In this document: positions 9,682-17,349 of the stretch, piece after piece
Layout: the number at the start of each line of letters is the position of its first letter
Numbering within the stretch: position 1 is the first letter of the stretch
DNA from: JAPSGM01 sp963777045
Lineage (GTDB): Bacteria; Chloroflexota; Limnocylindria; QHBO01
Reading direction: 5' to 3'
DNA: 64,000 nucleotides
NCBI GenBank assembly: GCA_963777045.1
Contig: CAVZPD010000007.1
Coordinates: 25,616 to 89,615 of the forward strand
Notes under the pieces: model-generated
Told to the model about the DNA's origin: nothing
What the model saw: the letters and a program-made list of their open reading frames with translations, nothing else
The model's database searches: none
Translations under genes and position numbers: made by a program

Positions 9682-9757
9682 AGGGGTGTAGCTCAATTGG
9701 TAGAGCACTGGTCTCCAAAACCAGCGGTTGCAGGTTCAAGTCCTGTCGCCCCTGCCA
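9682..9757 (+). tRNA. tRNA-Trp (anticodon CCA)
   Basis: Acceptor AGGGGTG (9682-9688) pairs with CGCCCCT (9747-9753). Anticodon stem CTGGT/ACCAG with loop CTCCAAA gives CCA. Discriminator G and encoded CCA end the gene. It lies between rpmG and secE and is presumably processed from their transcript. Confidence 0.97.
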
Positions 9758-9790
9758 TCACCACCCACTACCCAGGAGAGAGCTGAGCAA

Positions 9791-9979
9791 GTGTTTTCCG
9801 GGTTGCGAATCTACGTCAGCGAGGCGTGGTCCGAGCTGAAGAAGGTCGCCTGGCCCACCCGCCAGACGGTGATCAACCTGACGTTGATCGTGATCGCCGT
9901 GTCCGTGGCGGTGGGGGCCTACATTGCCCTGCTCGACGGGATCCTGCACTTCGGGGTTGAACGGATTCTCACGACATGA
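9791..9979 (+). CDS. secE: Preprotein translocase subunit SecE
   Basis: Essential small subunit of the SecYEG channel. This short 62-aa form has the conserved amphipathic segment SELKKVAWPTRQT followed by one transmembrane helix at about residues 30-50. The GTG at 9791 is preferred because an AGGAG lies upstream and longer readings would run into the tRNA. Its stop overlaps the nusG start by four bases. Confidence 0.93.
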   Translation: MFSGLRIYVSEAWSELKKVAWPTRQTVINLTLIVIAVSVAVGAYIALLDGILHFGVERILTT

Positions 9980-10587
9980 CCGACGAAGAGACTCGAACGA
10001 CAGAGGCAACCCAGGCCGCCCGCCTCTCGCGTGAGGCGCCACTCCCGGCAGCCGCCGAGGAGACCGGCAAGCACTGGTACGTCATCCACACCTACTCCGG
10101 CTACGAGAACAAGGTGAAGGCCAACCTCGAGCACCGCATCGAGTCGATGGGGGTCGAGGACCAGATCTTCCAGGTGCTCGTGCCGATGGAGGAGGAGATC
10201 GAGATCAAGAACGGCCAGCGGCAGACCGTCAACAAGAAGGTCTTCCCCGGCTACGTCCTGGTCGAGATGGTGATGAGCGACGAGTCGTGGTACGTCGTGC
10301 GCAACACGCCAGGCGTGACAAGCTTCGTGGGTTCGGGCAACCGGCCGACTCCGCTCCTCGAGGGCGAGGTCAAGAAGATCCTCAAGCAGATGGGGGTCGA
10401 GGCACCAAAGTTCAAGGTGCAGTTCCAGAAGGGGCAGAGCGTCCGCGTCAAGGACGGGCCGTTCGCGGAGTTCATCGGTACCGTGGACGAGGTCAACCCG
10501 GAGCGCAACAAGGTCAAGGTGCTCGTCAGCATCTTCGGCCGGGAGACGCCCGTGGAGCTCGACTTCCTGCAGATCGACAAGCTTTAG
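9976..10587 (+). CDS. nusG: Transcription termination/antitermination factor NusG
   Basis: RNA-polymerase-bound factor that suppresses pausing and couples transcription to translation or Rho. After an acidic lead of about 30 residues comes the NGN domain (KHWYVIHTYSGYENKVK, later FPGYVLVEM). The C-terminal KOW domain has VRVKDGPFAEFIGTVDEV. 203 aa, normal size. Coupled to secE by an ATGA overlap and followed 46 bases later by rplK. Confidence 0.97.
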   Translation: MTDEETRTTEATQAARLSREAPLPAAAEETGKHWYVIHTYSGYENKVKANLEHRIESMGVEDQIFQVLVPMEEEIEIKNGQRQTVNKKVFPGYVLVEMVMSDESWYVVRNTPGVTSFVGSGNRPTPLLEGEVKKILKQMGVEAPKFKVQFQKGQSVRVKDGPFAEFIGTVDEVNPERNKVKVLVSIFGRETPVELDFLQIDKL

Positions 10588-10633
10588 AGAGGGAGGAGCG
10601 CGAACCGCTCCGCCAGGACCTCGGAGGTAACGA

Positions 10634-11059
10634 ATGGCAAAGAAGATCCGCACCATCATCAAGGTGCAGGCGCCCGCCGGGGCCGCCACCGCCGCGCCGC
10701 CCGTCGGACCCGCCCTGGGCCAGCACGGCATCAACATCATGGAGTTCATCAAGGCCTTCAACGAACGGACCGCGAGCATGCGCGGCTACGTCGTCCCGGC
10801 CGAGATCACGGTCTACGAGGACCGCTCCTTCACGTTCATCACCAAGGCCCCGCTGGCGGCCGCGCTGCTCAAGCGCGCCGCCGGCGTGGAGTCGGGTTCC
10901 GCCCAGCCGAATCGCGACAAGGTGGGCTCGGTGACCCAGGTACAGCTGCGCGAGATCGCCGAGACGAAGATGCAGGACCTGAACGCCAACGACGTGGAGC
11001 ATGCCATGCGGATCGTGGCCGGCACCGCACGCAGCATGGGTATCGAGGTGCGCGACTGA
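10634..11059 (+). CDS. rplK: 50S ribosomal protein L11
   Basis: Forms the base of the L7/L12 stalk and, with 23S rRNA, the factor-binding centre. The N-terminal signature PPVGPALGQHGINIMEF is present, as is the rRNA-binding C-terminal domain ending MRIVAGTARSMGIEV. 141 aa. A GGAGG lies 7 bases before the ATG. The TGATG junction with rplA implies coupled translation. Confidence 0.98.
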   Translation: MAKKIRTIIKVQAPAGAATAAPPVGPALGQHGINIMEFIKAFNERTASMRGYVVPAEITVYEDRSFTFITKAPLAAALLKRAAGVESGSAQPNRDKVGSVTQVQLREIAETKMQDLNANDVEHAMRIVAGTARSMGIEVRD

Positions 11060-11763
11060 TGGCACACGGACGCAAGTACCGCGAGGCGGCCGCGCTCGTC
11101 GAGGCGCAGCGCCGCTACTCGCTCGACGAGGCAGCCCAGCTGCTGCCGAAGATCTCCATCGCCAAGTTCGACGCCACCGTCGAGGCGCACCTGCGGCTCG
11201 GCATCGATCCGCGCCATGCCGACCAGCTGGTCCGCGGCACGGTCGTCCTGCCGCACGGGACCGGACGGACCACGCGCGTCATCGTCTTCGCACAGGGCGA
11301 GAAGGCTCAGGAGGCCCTGCGAGCCGGAGCCGATGAGGTCGGCGGCGACGACCTGGTCAAGCGCATCGACGGCGGCTGGTTCGACTTCGACGTGGCGGTG
11401 GCCACGCCCGACATGATGGGCATGGTCGGGCGCCTGGGGAAGAAGCTCGGCCCGCGCGGCCTGATGCCGAATCCCAAATCGGGAACGGTCACCTTCGACA
11501 TCGAGCGTGCCGTGGGCGAGGTGAAGTCCGGGAGGATCGAGTTCAAGGTCGACCGAGCGGGGATCGTCCACGTTCCGGTTGGCCGCGCGAGCTTCACCCC
11601 AGAGCAGCTCGAGGCGAACGTCGCCACGCTGGTCGACGCCATCAACCGGGCCAAGCCGTCGGGGGCCAAGGGGACCTACATGCGGACCCTCACCCTGGCA
11701 CCGACCATGGGGCCGGGCGTACGAGTCGACATCCCGTCTGCCCTGGCGGCCGCATCGGCCTAG
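11059..11763 (+). CDS. rplA: 50S ribosomal protein L1
   Basis: L1-stalk protein that helps release deacylated tRNA; in many bacteria it also represses its own mRNA. The signature block LGKKLGPRGLMPNPKSGTV is present. 234 aa, normal. The ATG overlaps the rplK stop by one base. A separate promoter and leader for rplJ follow. Confidence 0.98.
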   Translation: MAHGRKYREAAALVEAQRRYSLDEAAQLLPKISIAKFDATVEAHLRLGIDPRHADQLVRGTVVLPHGTGRTTRVIVFAQGEKAQEALRAGADEVGGDDLVKRIDGGWFDFDVAVATPDMMGMVGRLGKKLGPRGLMPNPKSGTVTFDIERAVGEVKSGRIEFKVDRAGIVHVPVGRASFTPEQLEANVATLVDAINRAKPSGAKGTYMRTLTLAPTMGPGVRVDIPSALAAASA

Positions 11764-11814
11764 GGGGGCTGTTCGGCGGGGCAAATGGCGAGATGCGGAA
11801 TGAGGGGCCGCAAG

Positions 11815-11843
11815 TTGCCCCGAGCTCCGTGAACGGGTACCAT
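11815..11843 (+). promoter_or_regulatory. Putative promoter of rplJ-rplL
   Basis: TTGCCC (11815-11820), a 17-base spacer and TACCAT (11838-11843) in the 271-base gap after rplA. Transcripts from here would carry the whole rplJ leader. Confidence 0.5.
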
Positions 11844-11849
11844 CGGCCC

Positions 11850-12010
11850 CCAATCGAACATTCGAGCGCCAGAGACAGCGTTGCGTTCCGGGTGAGATCC
11901 CCGGACCAATTGCCGGCCCACACCGATGAGGCCAGCAGCACGCCGAGGCACGAGACAGTGGTCCGCAGTCCGCGGCCCTCGTGCTGACGCGCGAGGGCCG
12001 TTTCATATTC
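11850..12010 (+). promoter_or_regulatory. rplJ (L10) leader region
   Basis: The untranslated stretch before rplJ is long for this compact region. In many bacteria this leader binds the L10-L12 complex and controls rplJL. The position and the downstream attenuator hairpin fit that role. I did not fold the whole leader, so the L10-binding kink-turn is not shown. Confidence 0.45.
11973..12005 (+). terminator. Attenuator hairpin in the rplJ leader
   Basis: CGGCCCTCG (11973-11981) pairs perfectly with CGAGGGCCG (11992-12000) around a 10-base loop. TTTCATATT follows. This is a terminator-like stem 35 bases before the rplJ ATG, well placed for attenuation. Confidence 0.55.
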
Positions 12011-12034
12011 CAGGAGAGGTGGACCACAGACCAG

Positions 12035-12571
12035 ATGCCGACCGATACCAAGCGCGCCGCGGTGGCGGAGCTCGCGAAGCTACTTCGTGAGAGCTCGGCC
12101 ATGGCGGTCGCCGACTACCGCGGCCTGAAGGTCGCCGAGATGCACACGGTGCGACGCACGCTGCGCGCCAGCGGCGTCGAGCTGCACGTGGCCAAGAACC
12201 GGCTGTTGAAGATCGCGGCGGACGAGGCGCAGCGGCCAGAGCTCAAGCCGATGCTCGAGGGGCCGACGGCGCTAGCCACGGTCACCGGTGACGCGGTGGC
12301 GATGGCCAAGGCCCTGCAGGAGGCGTTCCGTCCCCATTCCCGAGTCGTCACGGTTCGCGGCGGCATGCTGGGCGAGCAGGCGATCGACGCCGATGCCCTG
12401 GTCCGGCTGGCCAGCCTTCCGAGCCGCGAGATCCTGCTCGCCAAGTTCGCGGGCGGCATCGCCAGCCCGCTCACCGGGTTCGCCAGCGTCCTGGCGGCCA
12501 ACCTCCGCAACCTGGCCGGCGTGCTCAACGCCGTGGCCGATCAGAAGCAGCAGACCGAGGGCGCGGCCTGA
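12035..12571 (+). CDS. rplJ: 50S ribosomal protein L10
   Basis: Anchors the L7/L12 dimers to the ribosome stalk. MPTDTKRAAVAELAKLL and the VADYRGLKVAEM block are characteristic. The C-terminal helix binds L12. Start ATG 12035 follows an AGGAGAGG; longer readings would run into the attenuator stem. 178 aa. rplL follows after 37 bases. Confidence 0.96.
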   Translation: MPTDTKRAAVAELAKLLRESSAMAVADYRGLKVAEMHTVRRTLRASGVELHVAKNRLLKIAADEAQRPELKPMLEGPTALATVTGDAVAMAKALQEAFRPHSRVVTVRGGMLGEQAIDADALVRLASLPSREILLAKFAGGIASPLTGFASVLAANLRNLAGVLNAVADQKQQTEGAA

Positions 12572-12608
12572 GCCGCGGCACCCGGGTTAGAAGGAGTCAG
12601 ATCAACCC

Positions 12609-13004
12609 ATGGCAACCAAGACCCTGAGCAAGGACGACATCCTCGAGGCGATCTCGAGCATGACCGTCCTGGAGCTGTCCGACCTCGTCAAGGCGGTCGA
12701 GGACAAGTTCGGCGTCACCGCGGCCGCTCCCGTCGCCGCGGCCGCAGCCCCGGCTGCCGGTGGCGAGGCCGCAGCGGCCGCGCCGGAGGAGAAGACCGAG
12801 TTCGATGCCGTCCTCACGGAAGTCGGCGCCAACAAGATCCTCGTGATCAAGGCCGTGCGCGAGCTGACGGGCCTGGGCCTCAAGGAGGCGAAGGACCTCG
12901 TCGATGCGGCGCCGAAGCCGGTCAAGGAAGGCGTCACCAAGGAGGAGGCCGAGCAGGTCAAGGAGAAGCTGGCCGAGGCGGGCGCAAGCGTCGACGTCAA
13001 GTAG
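12609..13004 (+). CDS. rplL: 50S ribosomal protein L7/L12
   Basis: Multicopy stalk protein that recruits translational GTPases. It has an N-terminal dimerisation domain, an Ala/Pro-rich hinge (about residues 38-58, APVAAAAAPAAGG) and a C-terminal domain with VIKAVRELTGLGLKEAKDLV. 131 aa. AAGGAG precedes the ATG. A strong hairpin follows the stop, ending the operon before an unrelated block rather than rpoB. Confidence 0.98.
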   Translation: MATKTLSKDDILEAISSMTVLELSDLVKAVEDKFGVTAAAPVAAAAAPAAGGEAAAAAPEEKTEFDAVLTEVGANKILVIKAVRELTGLGLKEAKDLVDAAPKPVKEGVTKEEAEQVKEKLAEAGASVDVK

Positions 13005-13024
13005 CCCCGACAGCGCATTCGGAT

Positions 13025-13057
13025 GGGCCGGTCCCGCAGGTCGGGGCCGGTCCTTCT
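13025..13057 (+). terminator. Terminator hairpin after rplL
   Basis: A 12-bp stem (13025-13036 with 13042-13053, two G-U pairs) closes a 5-base loop and is followed by TTCT. It lies 20 bases after the rplL stop. The U tract is weak, as is common in GC-rich genomes. Confidence 0.65.
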
Positions 13058-13191
13058 GCGTACGCGGCTTTTCGGCGTGAACGGGCCGGGTGGCAAGGTA
13101 GCGCCGGGACCTCCGGCCCTGTCGGCGCCGTGCGCCGTCGCGCGATCCTTCGGTCGGTGCGCATAACTCCACAGCGTCCTGGAGGCCCGGC

Positions 13192-13716
13192 ATGACCGAA
13201 ACGCTTCGTTCCACTGATCCGCTGCGCGATCGGCATCGCCAGCTGGTGTCGCAGGTCGAGGATCTGCGCATCGCGGCAGCGGGCGCCGGCGACTCCGACC
13301 GCGCCGCGGTCCAGCAGCGCGTCGCCCGCGCGCTGGCGCTGCTCGACACCGGGCTCGTTCCCCACGCGCAGGTCGAGGAGGAGTCGCTCTACCCGACGGT
13401 GGAGGAACTGATCGGATCCCCCGGCTGCACGGCCACCATGCGTCGCGACCACGTCGAGATCGCGCGGATGACGGAGGCCCTGCGCTTCCTGCAGATGCGC
13501 CTCCAGCACAACCCGACGCGTGAGACGAACGAGGCGCTGCGGCGCCTCCTCTACGGCCTCTACGCGGTGGTGATGCTGCACTTCGCGAAGGAGGAGGAGC
13601 TGTACCTGCCACTCCTCGACCGCGAGCTTGCCGGCGAGGCGCTGGACCGGCTCCTGCGCGGCATGGACGAGCGCACGAAGGCGGAGGCGGCCGCGCTCGG
13701 CGCGGAGGCGAACTGA
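13192..13716 (+). CDS. Hemerythrin HHE-domain protein
   Basis: 174 aa, all-helical. His and acidic residues fall in the spacing of a di-iron HHE bundle: RDRHRQL near residue 13, PHAQVEEESLYP near 57-68, RRDHVEI near 85-91 and LHFAKEEELYLP near 129-140. Such proteins bind oxygen, nitric oxide or iron, or act in oxidative-stress responses; the ligand here is unknown. ATG 13192 has GGAGG upstream. It is convergent with the response regulator (7 bases between stops). Confidence 0.8.
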   Translation: MTETLRSTDPLRDRHRQLVSQVEDLRIAAAGAGDSDRAAVQQRVARALALLDTGLVPHAQVEEESLYPTVEELIGSPGCTATMRRDHVEIARMTEALRFLQMRLQHNPTRETNEALRRLLYGLYAVVMLHFAKEEELYLPLLDRELAGEALDRLLRGMDERTKAEAAALGAEAN

Positions 13717-13723
13717 AACTCTC

Positions 13724-14077
13724 TCAGGCGCTGTAGCGCTCGACGGCCCCGATCAGCTCCGACATCGCGAAGGGCTTTTCGACGAGGCCGACGGCACCGA
13801 TCTCAGCGGCCCAGCGTCGCGCATCGGCCGCCGCGGTCATCACCACCACCGGCACCACCAGGCCGCTCTCGCGCAGCGCCTGCGCGAAGCGCCAGCCGTC
13901 CATGCGCGGCATGCGCATGTCGAGCAGCACCAGGCGCGGCCGCTGCTGGCGCGCCTTGGCCAGCGCCTCGAGGCCGTCGGCCGCCATGTCGACCTCGATG
14001 CCCTCGCCCTCGAGGACGTCACGCACCGCCTCGCGGATCGCGGCGTCGTCGTCCACCACGAGGACCGGCCGCGTCAT
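13724..14077 (-). CDS. Single-domain response regulator (CheY-like)
   Basis: 117 aa, a bare receiver domain with no output domain. The acidic pocket (DDD at residues 9-11), the phosphoacceptor D53 in LLDMRMP, the Thr of VVMTAAAD and the Lys of VEKPF are all present. Its ATG overlaps the stop of the histidine kinase by four bases, so the two are a pair. Without an output domain it probably acts by protein interaction or as a relay. Confidence 0.9.
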   Translation of the reverse strand: MTRPVLVVDDDAAIREAVRDVLEGEGIEVDMAADGLEALAKARQQRPRLVLLDMRMPRMDGWRFAQALRESGLVVPVVVMTAAADARRWAAEIGAVGLVEKPFAMSELIGAVERYSA

Positions 14078-15930
14078 GTGGCTGGCTCGGCAATGGGTGG
14101 CGCCGGTGCCGGCGTCGGGTCGTCGGCGGCGACGAGCCGCGGCAGCCGCACGATGAACTGCGCTCCCTCGTTCACCCGACTGCTGACCGATATCGTGCCG
14201 CCATGCGCTTCGGCAACCTGGCGGCAGATGTAGAGCCCCAGGCCCATCCCCGAATGGCGGCGGTCATCGGTATTTGTTCCGCGGTGGAAGCGTTCGAAGA
14301 GCCGCGGAAGGTCCGCCTCGGGGATGCCGATGCCACGGTCACGGACCTCCAGGATGACCTCCTCCCCACTGACGTGGAGGTCTACCTCTACCTCCGCATC
14401 GCTGTACTTCAGGGCGTTGCCGACGAGGTTCTGGACCAGCTGTGAGATTCGCCGCTCGTCGAACGAGCCGGTGAGCGAAGCATCGCCCGAGAGGCGGACC
14501 CGCTGATCAGCCTGCGGCATCCCCTGCAGGTTGTCGCGCACGACCTGCACGAGGTCATGCGTGTCGAAGCGCAGCTCCTGCTCCTCCTCGGCGCGCATCA
14601 GGCCCAGGTACTCCTCCACCAGGTCGCGCAGCCGGATCGCCTCCGAATGCAGGCTCTCCAGGCGGCGCGAGGCGTTGTCGCCGGCTCCATTCGACTGCTG
14701 CAGCATCTCGACGTTCAGGAGGATGGTCGTCAGCGGCGTCCGTACGTCGTGGGCGACGACCGAGAGGAAGTCGTTCTTGAGGCGCGTCACCTCGGCCAGT
14801 GCCTGGACATGTGCGGCCTCCTGCAGCAGCTGCTGGCTGCGCAGGACAAGCGCTGCCTGCTCGGCCACCAGCTCTACCACCCGGACGACGTCATCGGTGA
14901 ATGCGGGCGGTCTCGCCGCGTAGACCGTGAGGACGCCCAGCGGCCTGCCAGCGCTGGTGACGGGCGTGGACACGATTGCCTGGATTCCTGTCCTTCTGTA
15001 GTCCTCAGCGTGCTCGGGCGCGTCGCGCTGGGGGTTGCTCGTGTAGAACGTCCGCTGCCGCTCGAAGGACCGGCCCGATACGAATTCCCCGGGACGGATG
15101 CGGTTGTGGCCGATGGGGTGGTCGCCGAAGAGCAACATGCCGCTGGCCTCGTCCCACAGCCCCAGCCGTGCTCCTTCCGCCCCGGTTGCGGCAATTGCCT
15201 GTCGCTCGAAGTGGGAGGCGACGGCACCGGCGTCCGGGAGGCGAACGAGGTCGGGCGAGGAGCTCAGCATGGTGCGCAGGGCCGGCTCCTGCCAGGCGCG
15301 ACGAAGGAAGGCGGGCGGCGCGAAGCCGACGAAGTAGGAGAAGGCCATGACAACCGAAGCCACCTGGCTCACGACGGCGATCGCGTCACCCGCATCGGGC
15401 CACACCAGGCGGACCCCGGCCAGCAGCAGGACGCTGGCCAGGACGCCGGAACCGATGGCGACCGCCAGCATGCGTCGCTGCGTCACGCCGGCGGTCCGCA
15501 TCGCCTCGCGGAGGAAGGCGAGCGACGCGTACAGCCCCACGGTCACGAAGAACGCCACGGCGAGGAGGCTCAGCGCCGGGGGGTGCGGCTGCGGGGCGAG
15601 GATGCCGACGAGTGCGATGGCGATGTAGGCGACTGCCGCCCCCAGCATCAGGGCGGAATGCTGCGGCCTGAAGTCATCGACCAGGCGAAGCAGGAGGTAC
15701 GGGAGCGTCACGACGCCCAGCCAGGTGATGATCGCGACGGTCTCCGGCGCATCGATCGAGAACAGGCGCACGACGTCGCCGACGAGCAGCAGCAGGGCGA
15801 TGACGCCGAAGAACGCGAACGTGTCGAGTGAAACCCAGGAGAAGCGCCGCGCGAGTCTCGCTGCGGCGATGGCGAAGAGCGCCAGCAGTACAACCTGGTT
15901 GATGGCGCTCAAGAGGGCCTGGGCGCTCAC
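14074..15930 (-). CDS. Membrane sensor histidine kinase with GAF domain
   Basis: 618 aa. About seven hydrophobic helices fill residues 1-205, a GAF domain spans about 225-370, and HisKA has the phospho-His in VVAHDVRTPLTT at residue 394. A HATPase_c domain follows with GNALKYSDAEV, DRGIGIPEADL and GMGLGLYICRQVAEAHGG. The GTG at 15930 is chosen because GGAGGA lies 6 bases upstream; readings from farther upstream are Arg-rich and not membrane-like. The signal is unknown, possibly membrane-linked plus a GAF ligand. It is translationally coupled to the response regulator. Confidence 0.92.
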   Translation of the reverse strand: MSAQALLSAINQVVLLALFAIAAARLARRFSWVSLDTFAFFGVIALLLLVGDVVRLFSIDAPETVAIITWLGVVTLPYLLLRLVDDFRPQHSALMLGAAVAYIAIALVGILAPQPHPPALSLLAVAFFVTVGLYASLAFLREAMRTAGVTQRRMLAVAIGSGVLASVLLLAGVRLVWPDAGDAIAVVSQVASVVMAFSYFVGFAPPAFLRRAWQEPALRTMLSSSPDLVRLPDAGAVASHFERQAIAATGAEGARLGLWDEASGMLLFGDHPIGHNRIRPGEFVSGRSFERQRTFYTSNPQRDAPEHAEDYRRTGIQAIVSTPVTSAGRPLGVLTVYAARPPAFTDDVVRVVELVAEQAALVLRSQQLLQEAAHVQALAEVTRLKNDFLSVVAHDVRTPLTTILLNVEMLQQSNGAGDNASRRLESLHSEAIRLRDLVEEYLGLMRAEEEQELRFDTHDLVQVVRDNLQGMPQADQRVRLSGDASLTGSFDERRISQLVQNLVGNALKYSDAEVEVDLHVSGEEVILEVRDRGIGIPEADLPRLFERFHRGTNTDDRRHSGMGLGLYICRQVAEAHGGTISVSSRVNEGAQFIVRLPRLVAADDPTPAPAPPIAEPAT

Positions 15931-16007
15931 ATGTCTTCCTCCAAGTCGGCAGAGCACGCCGCGACGCAGGACGTCGCGCCCATCTGCGGCCGCTCGGTGG
16001 CGATCGT

Positions 16008-16035
16008 ATCCTACACGCGCCCGCCGGCCGGGCAA
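16008..16035 (-). promoter_or_regulatory. Possible promoter of the kinase-regulator pair
   Basis: Read on the minus strand: TTGCCC (16035-16030), a 16-base spacer and TAGGAT (16013-16008), about 80 bases before the kinase start. Moderate match only. Confidence 0.3.
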
Positions 16036-16069
16036 GCAACCATGGCGCGCCGGGGCGAGGCCGACTCCG

Positions 16070-17137
16070 CTAACCCTCAGCGGCTGCGACCATGACCTCC
16101 GCGGCACTGCCGCAGGCGTGCGCGTCCGTGTCCAGGTGCGTCACCGCCCGTACGACCCGCGGTCCGAATTGGTTCAGCAGGACGCCCCGCGCGCGGCAGC
16201 GGTCGACGAACGCGTGAGCATCCGGTACCCCCGGCGCGTCGGCCAGGGAGAAGACGAGGATGTTGGTCTGCACCGTGGCGGGGTCGAGCTCGAACGCGTC
16301 GCTGGCGATGAGCCGCTGCGCGATGAGGCGCGCATTGGCGTGATCGTCCGCCAGGCGCTCCACGTTGTTGGCCAGGGCGTAGCTGCCCGCCGCCGCGAGG
16401 AAGCCTGCCTGCCGCATGGCGCCGCCGAGCATGCGCCGGTGCCGCCGCGCGAGGTCGATCAGCTCGGCCGATCCGGCGAGCAGCGAGCCGCCGGGCGCGC
16501 CGAGCCCCTTGGAGAGGGCCATGCTGACCAGGTCGAACGGTGCGGCAAGCGCGGCGGGTGGGAGCGCGCTGGCGACGGCCGCGTTCAGGAGGCGGGCTCC
16601 ATCGCAGAAGGCGGCGATGCCGCGGTCATGCGCTGCGCCGCACACGGCCTTCGCATCGGCCACGGGGAAGACGAGGCCGCCCCCACGATTGTGCGTGTTC
16701 TCGATCCAGACCAGGCTCGTCGGCGGAAGGAGCATGTGCCCGCTGGCCAGCGCCGCAGCCTCGAAGTCGGCGGTGCTGAAGAGGCCGAGGTCGGCTGGAT
16801 CCCCTGCGTGGACGAGCTGCACACCCGCGTTCGCAGCCGCGCCGCCCGTCTCGTGGAGCTCCACGTGCGACTGCCATGGAACGACCACGCTGTCGCCCGG
16901 GCTGGTCAGGACACGCAGGGCGACCTGGTCCGCCATCGTGCCGGTCGGCAGGAAGAGGGACGCCTCCTTGCCCAGCAGCCGAGCCACTTCCTCCTGGAGC
17001 CGGTTGACCGATGGGTCCTCCCCGTACTGGTCGTCGCCCACCTCCGCCTCGGCGATCGCGTGGCGCATGCCCGGGGAGGGCAGCGTCACGGTATCGGAAC
17101 GGAGGTCGATTCGGGCTGCCGGAGGAGTGGCTGACAC
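16070..17137 (-). CDS. ltaE: Low-specificity L-threonine aldolase
   Basis: PLP enzyme splitting L-threonine or allo-threonine to glycine and acetaldehyde. 355 aa. It starts with the family signature IDLRSDTVTLPSPGM and contains GEDPSVNRLQEEVA. The probable PLP lysine is in MALSKGLGAPGGSLLAG. The GTG at 17137 is chosen because it gives the usual few residues before RSDTVT; longer readings add about 70 unrelated residues. It is divergent from prfC. Confidence 0.9.
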   Translation of the reverse strand: MSATPPAARIDLRSDTVTLPSPGMRHAIAEAEVGDDQYGEDPSVNRLQEEVARLLGKEASLFLPTGTMADQVALRVLTSPGDSVVVPWQSHVELHETGGAAANAGVQLVHAGDPADLGLFSTADFEAAALASGHMLLPPTSLVWIENTHNRGGGLVFPVADAKAVCGAAHDRGIAAFCDGARLLNAAVASALPPAALAAPFDLVSMALSKGLGAPGGSLLAGSAELIDLARRHRRMLGGAMRQAGFLAAAGSYALANNVERLADDHANARLIAQRLIASDAFELDPATVQTNILVFSLADAPGVPDAHAFVDRCRARGVLLNQFGPRVVRAVTHLDTDAHACGSAAEVMVAAAEG

Positions 17138-17241
17138 GACGCGGATGGTAGCGGGATCCGGCGACCGATGGCCTCGCCGGGGAAGCGCGATATCGCGGAC
17201 TGGGCCTCTGACGGGGCTCGGCCAGCAATCAGCGGGGCCCT

Positions 17242-17271
17242 TTGTCGCGACACGCAACCGTCGCGTACACT
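17242..17271 (+). promoter_or_regulatory. Promoter of prfC
   Basis: TTGTCG (17242-17247), an 18-base spacer and TACACT (17266-17271), 78 bases before the prfC start, in the divergent gap with ltaE. Confidence 0.5.
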
Positions 17272-17349
17272 CGGAGTGACCGAACAAACCCAGCTGCCCG
17301 CCGCGGAACCGCTTGCTGGCTGCGACCCAACAGACCAGGAAGTTCATCC

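Noticed and set aside
14557..15831. Plus-strand frame of about 420 codons within the histidine kinase gene
   Set aside because: It is antisense to a gene with all kinase motifs and contains none of its own.
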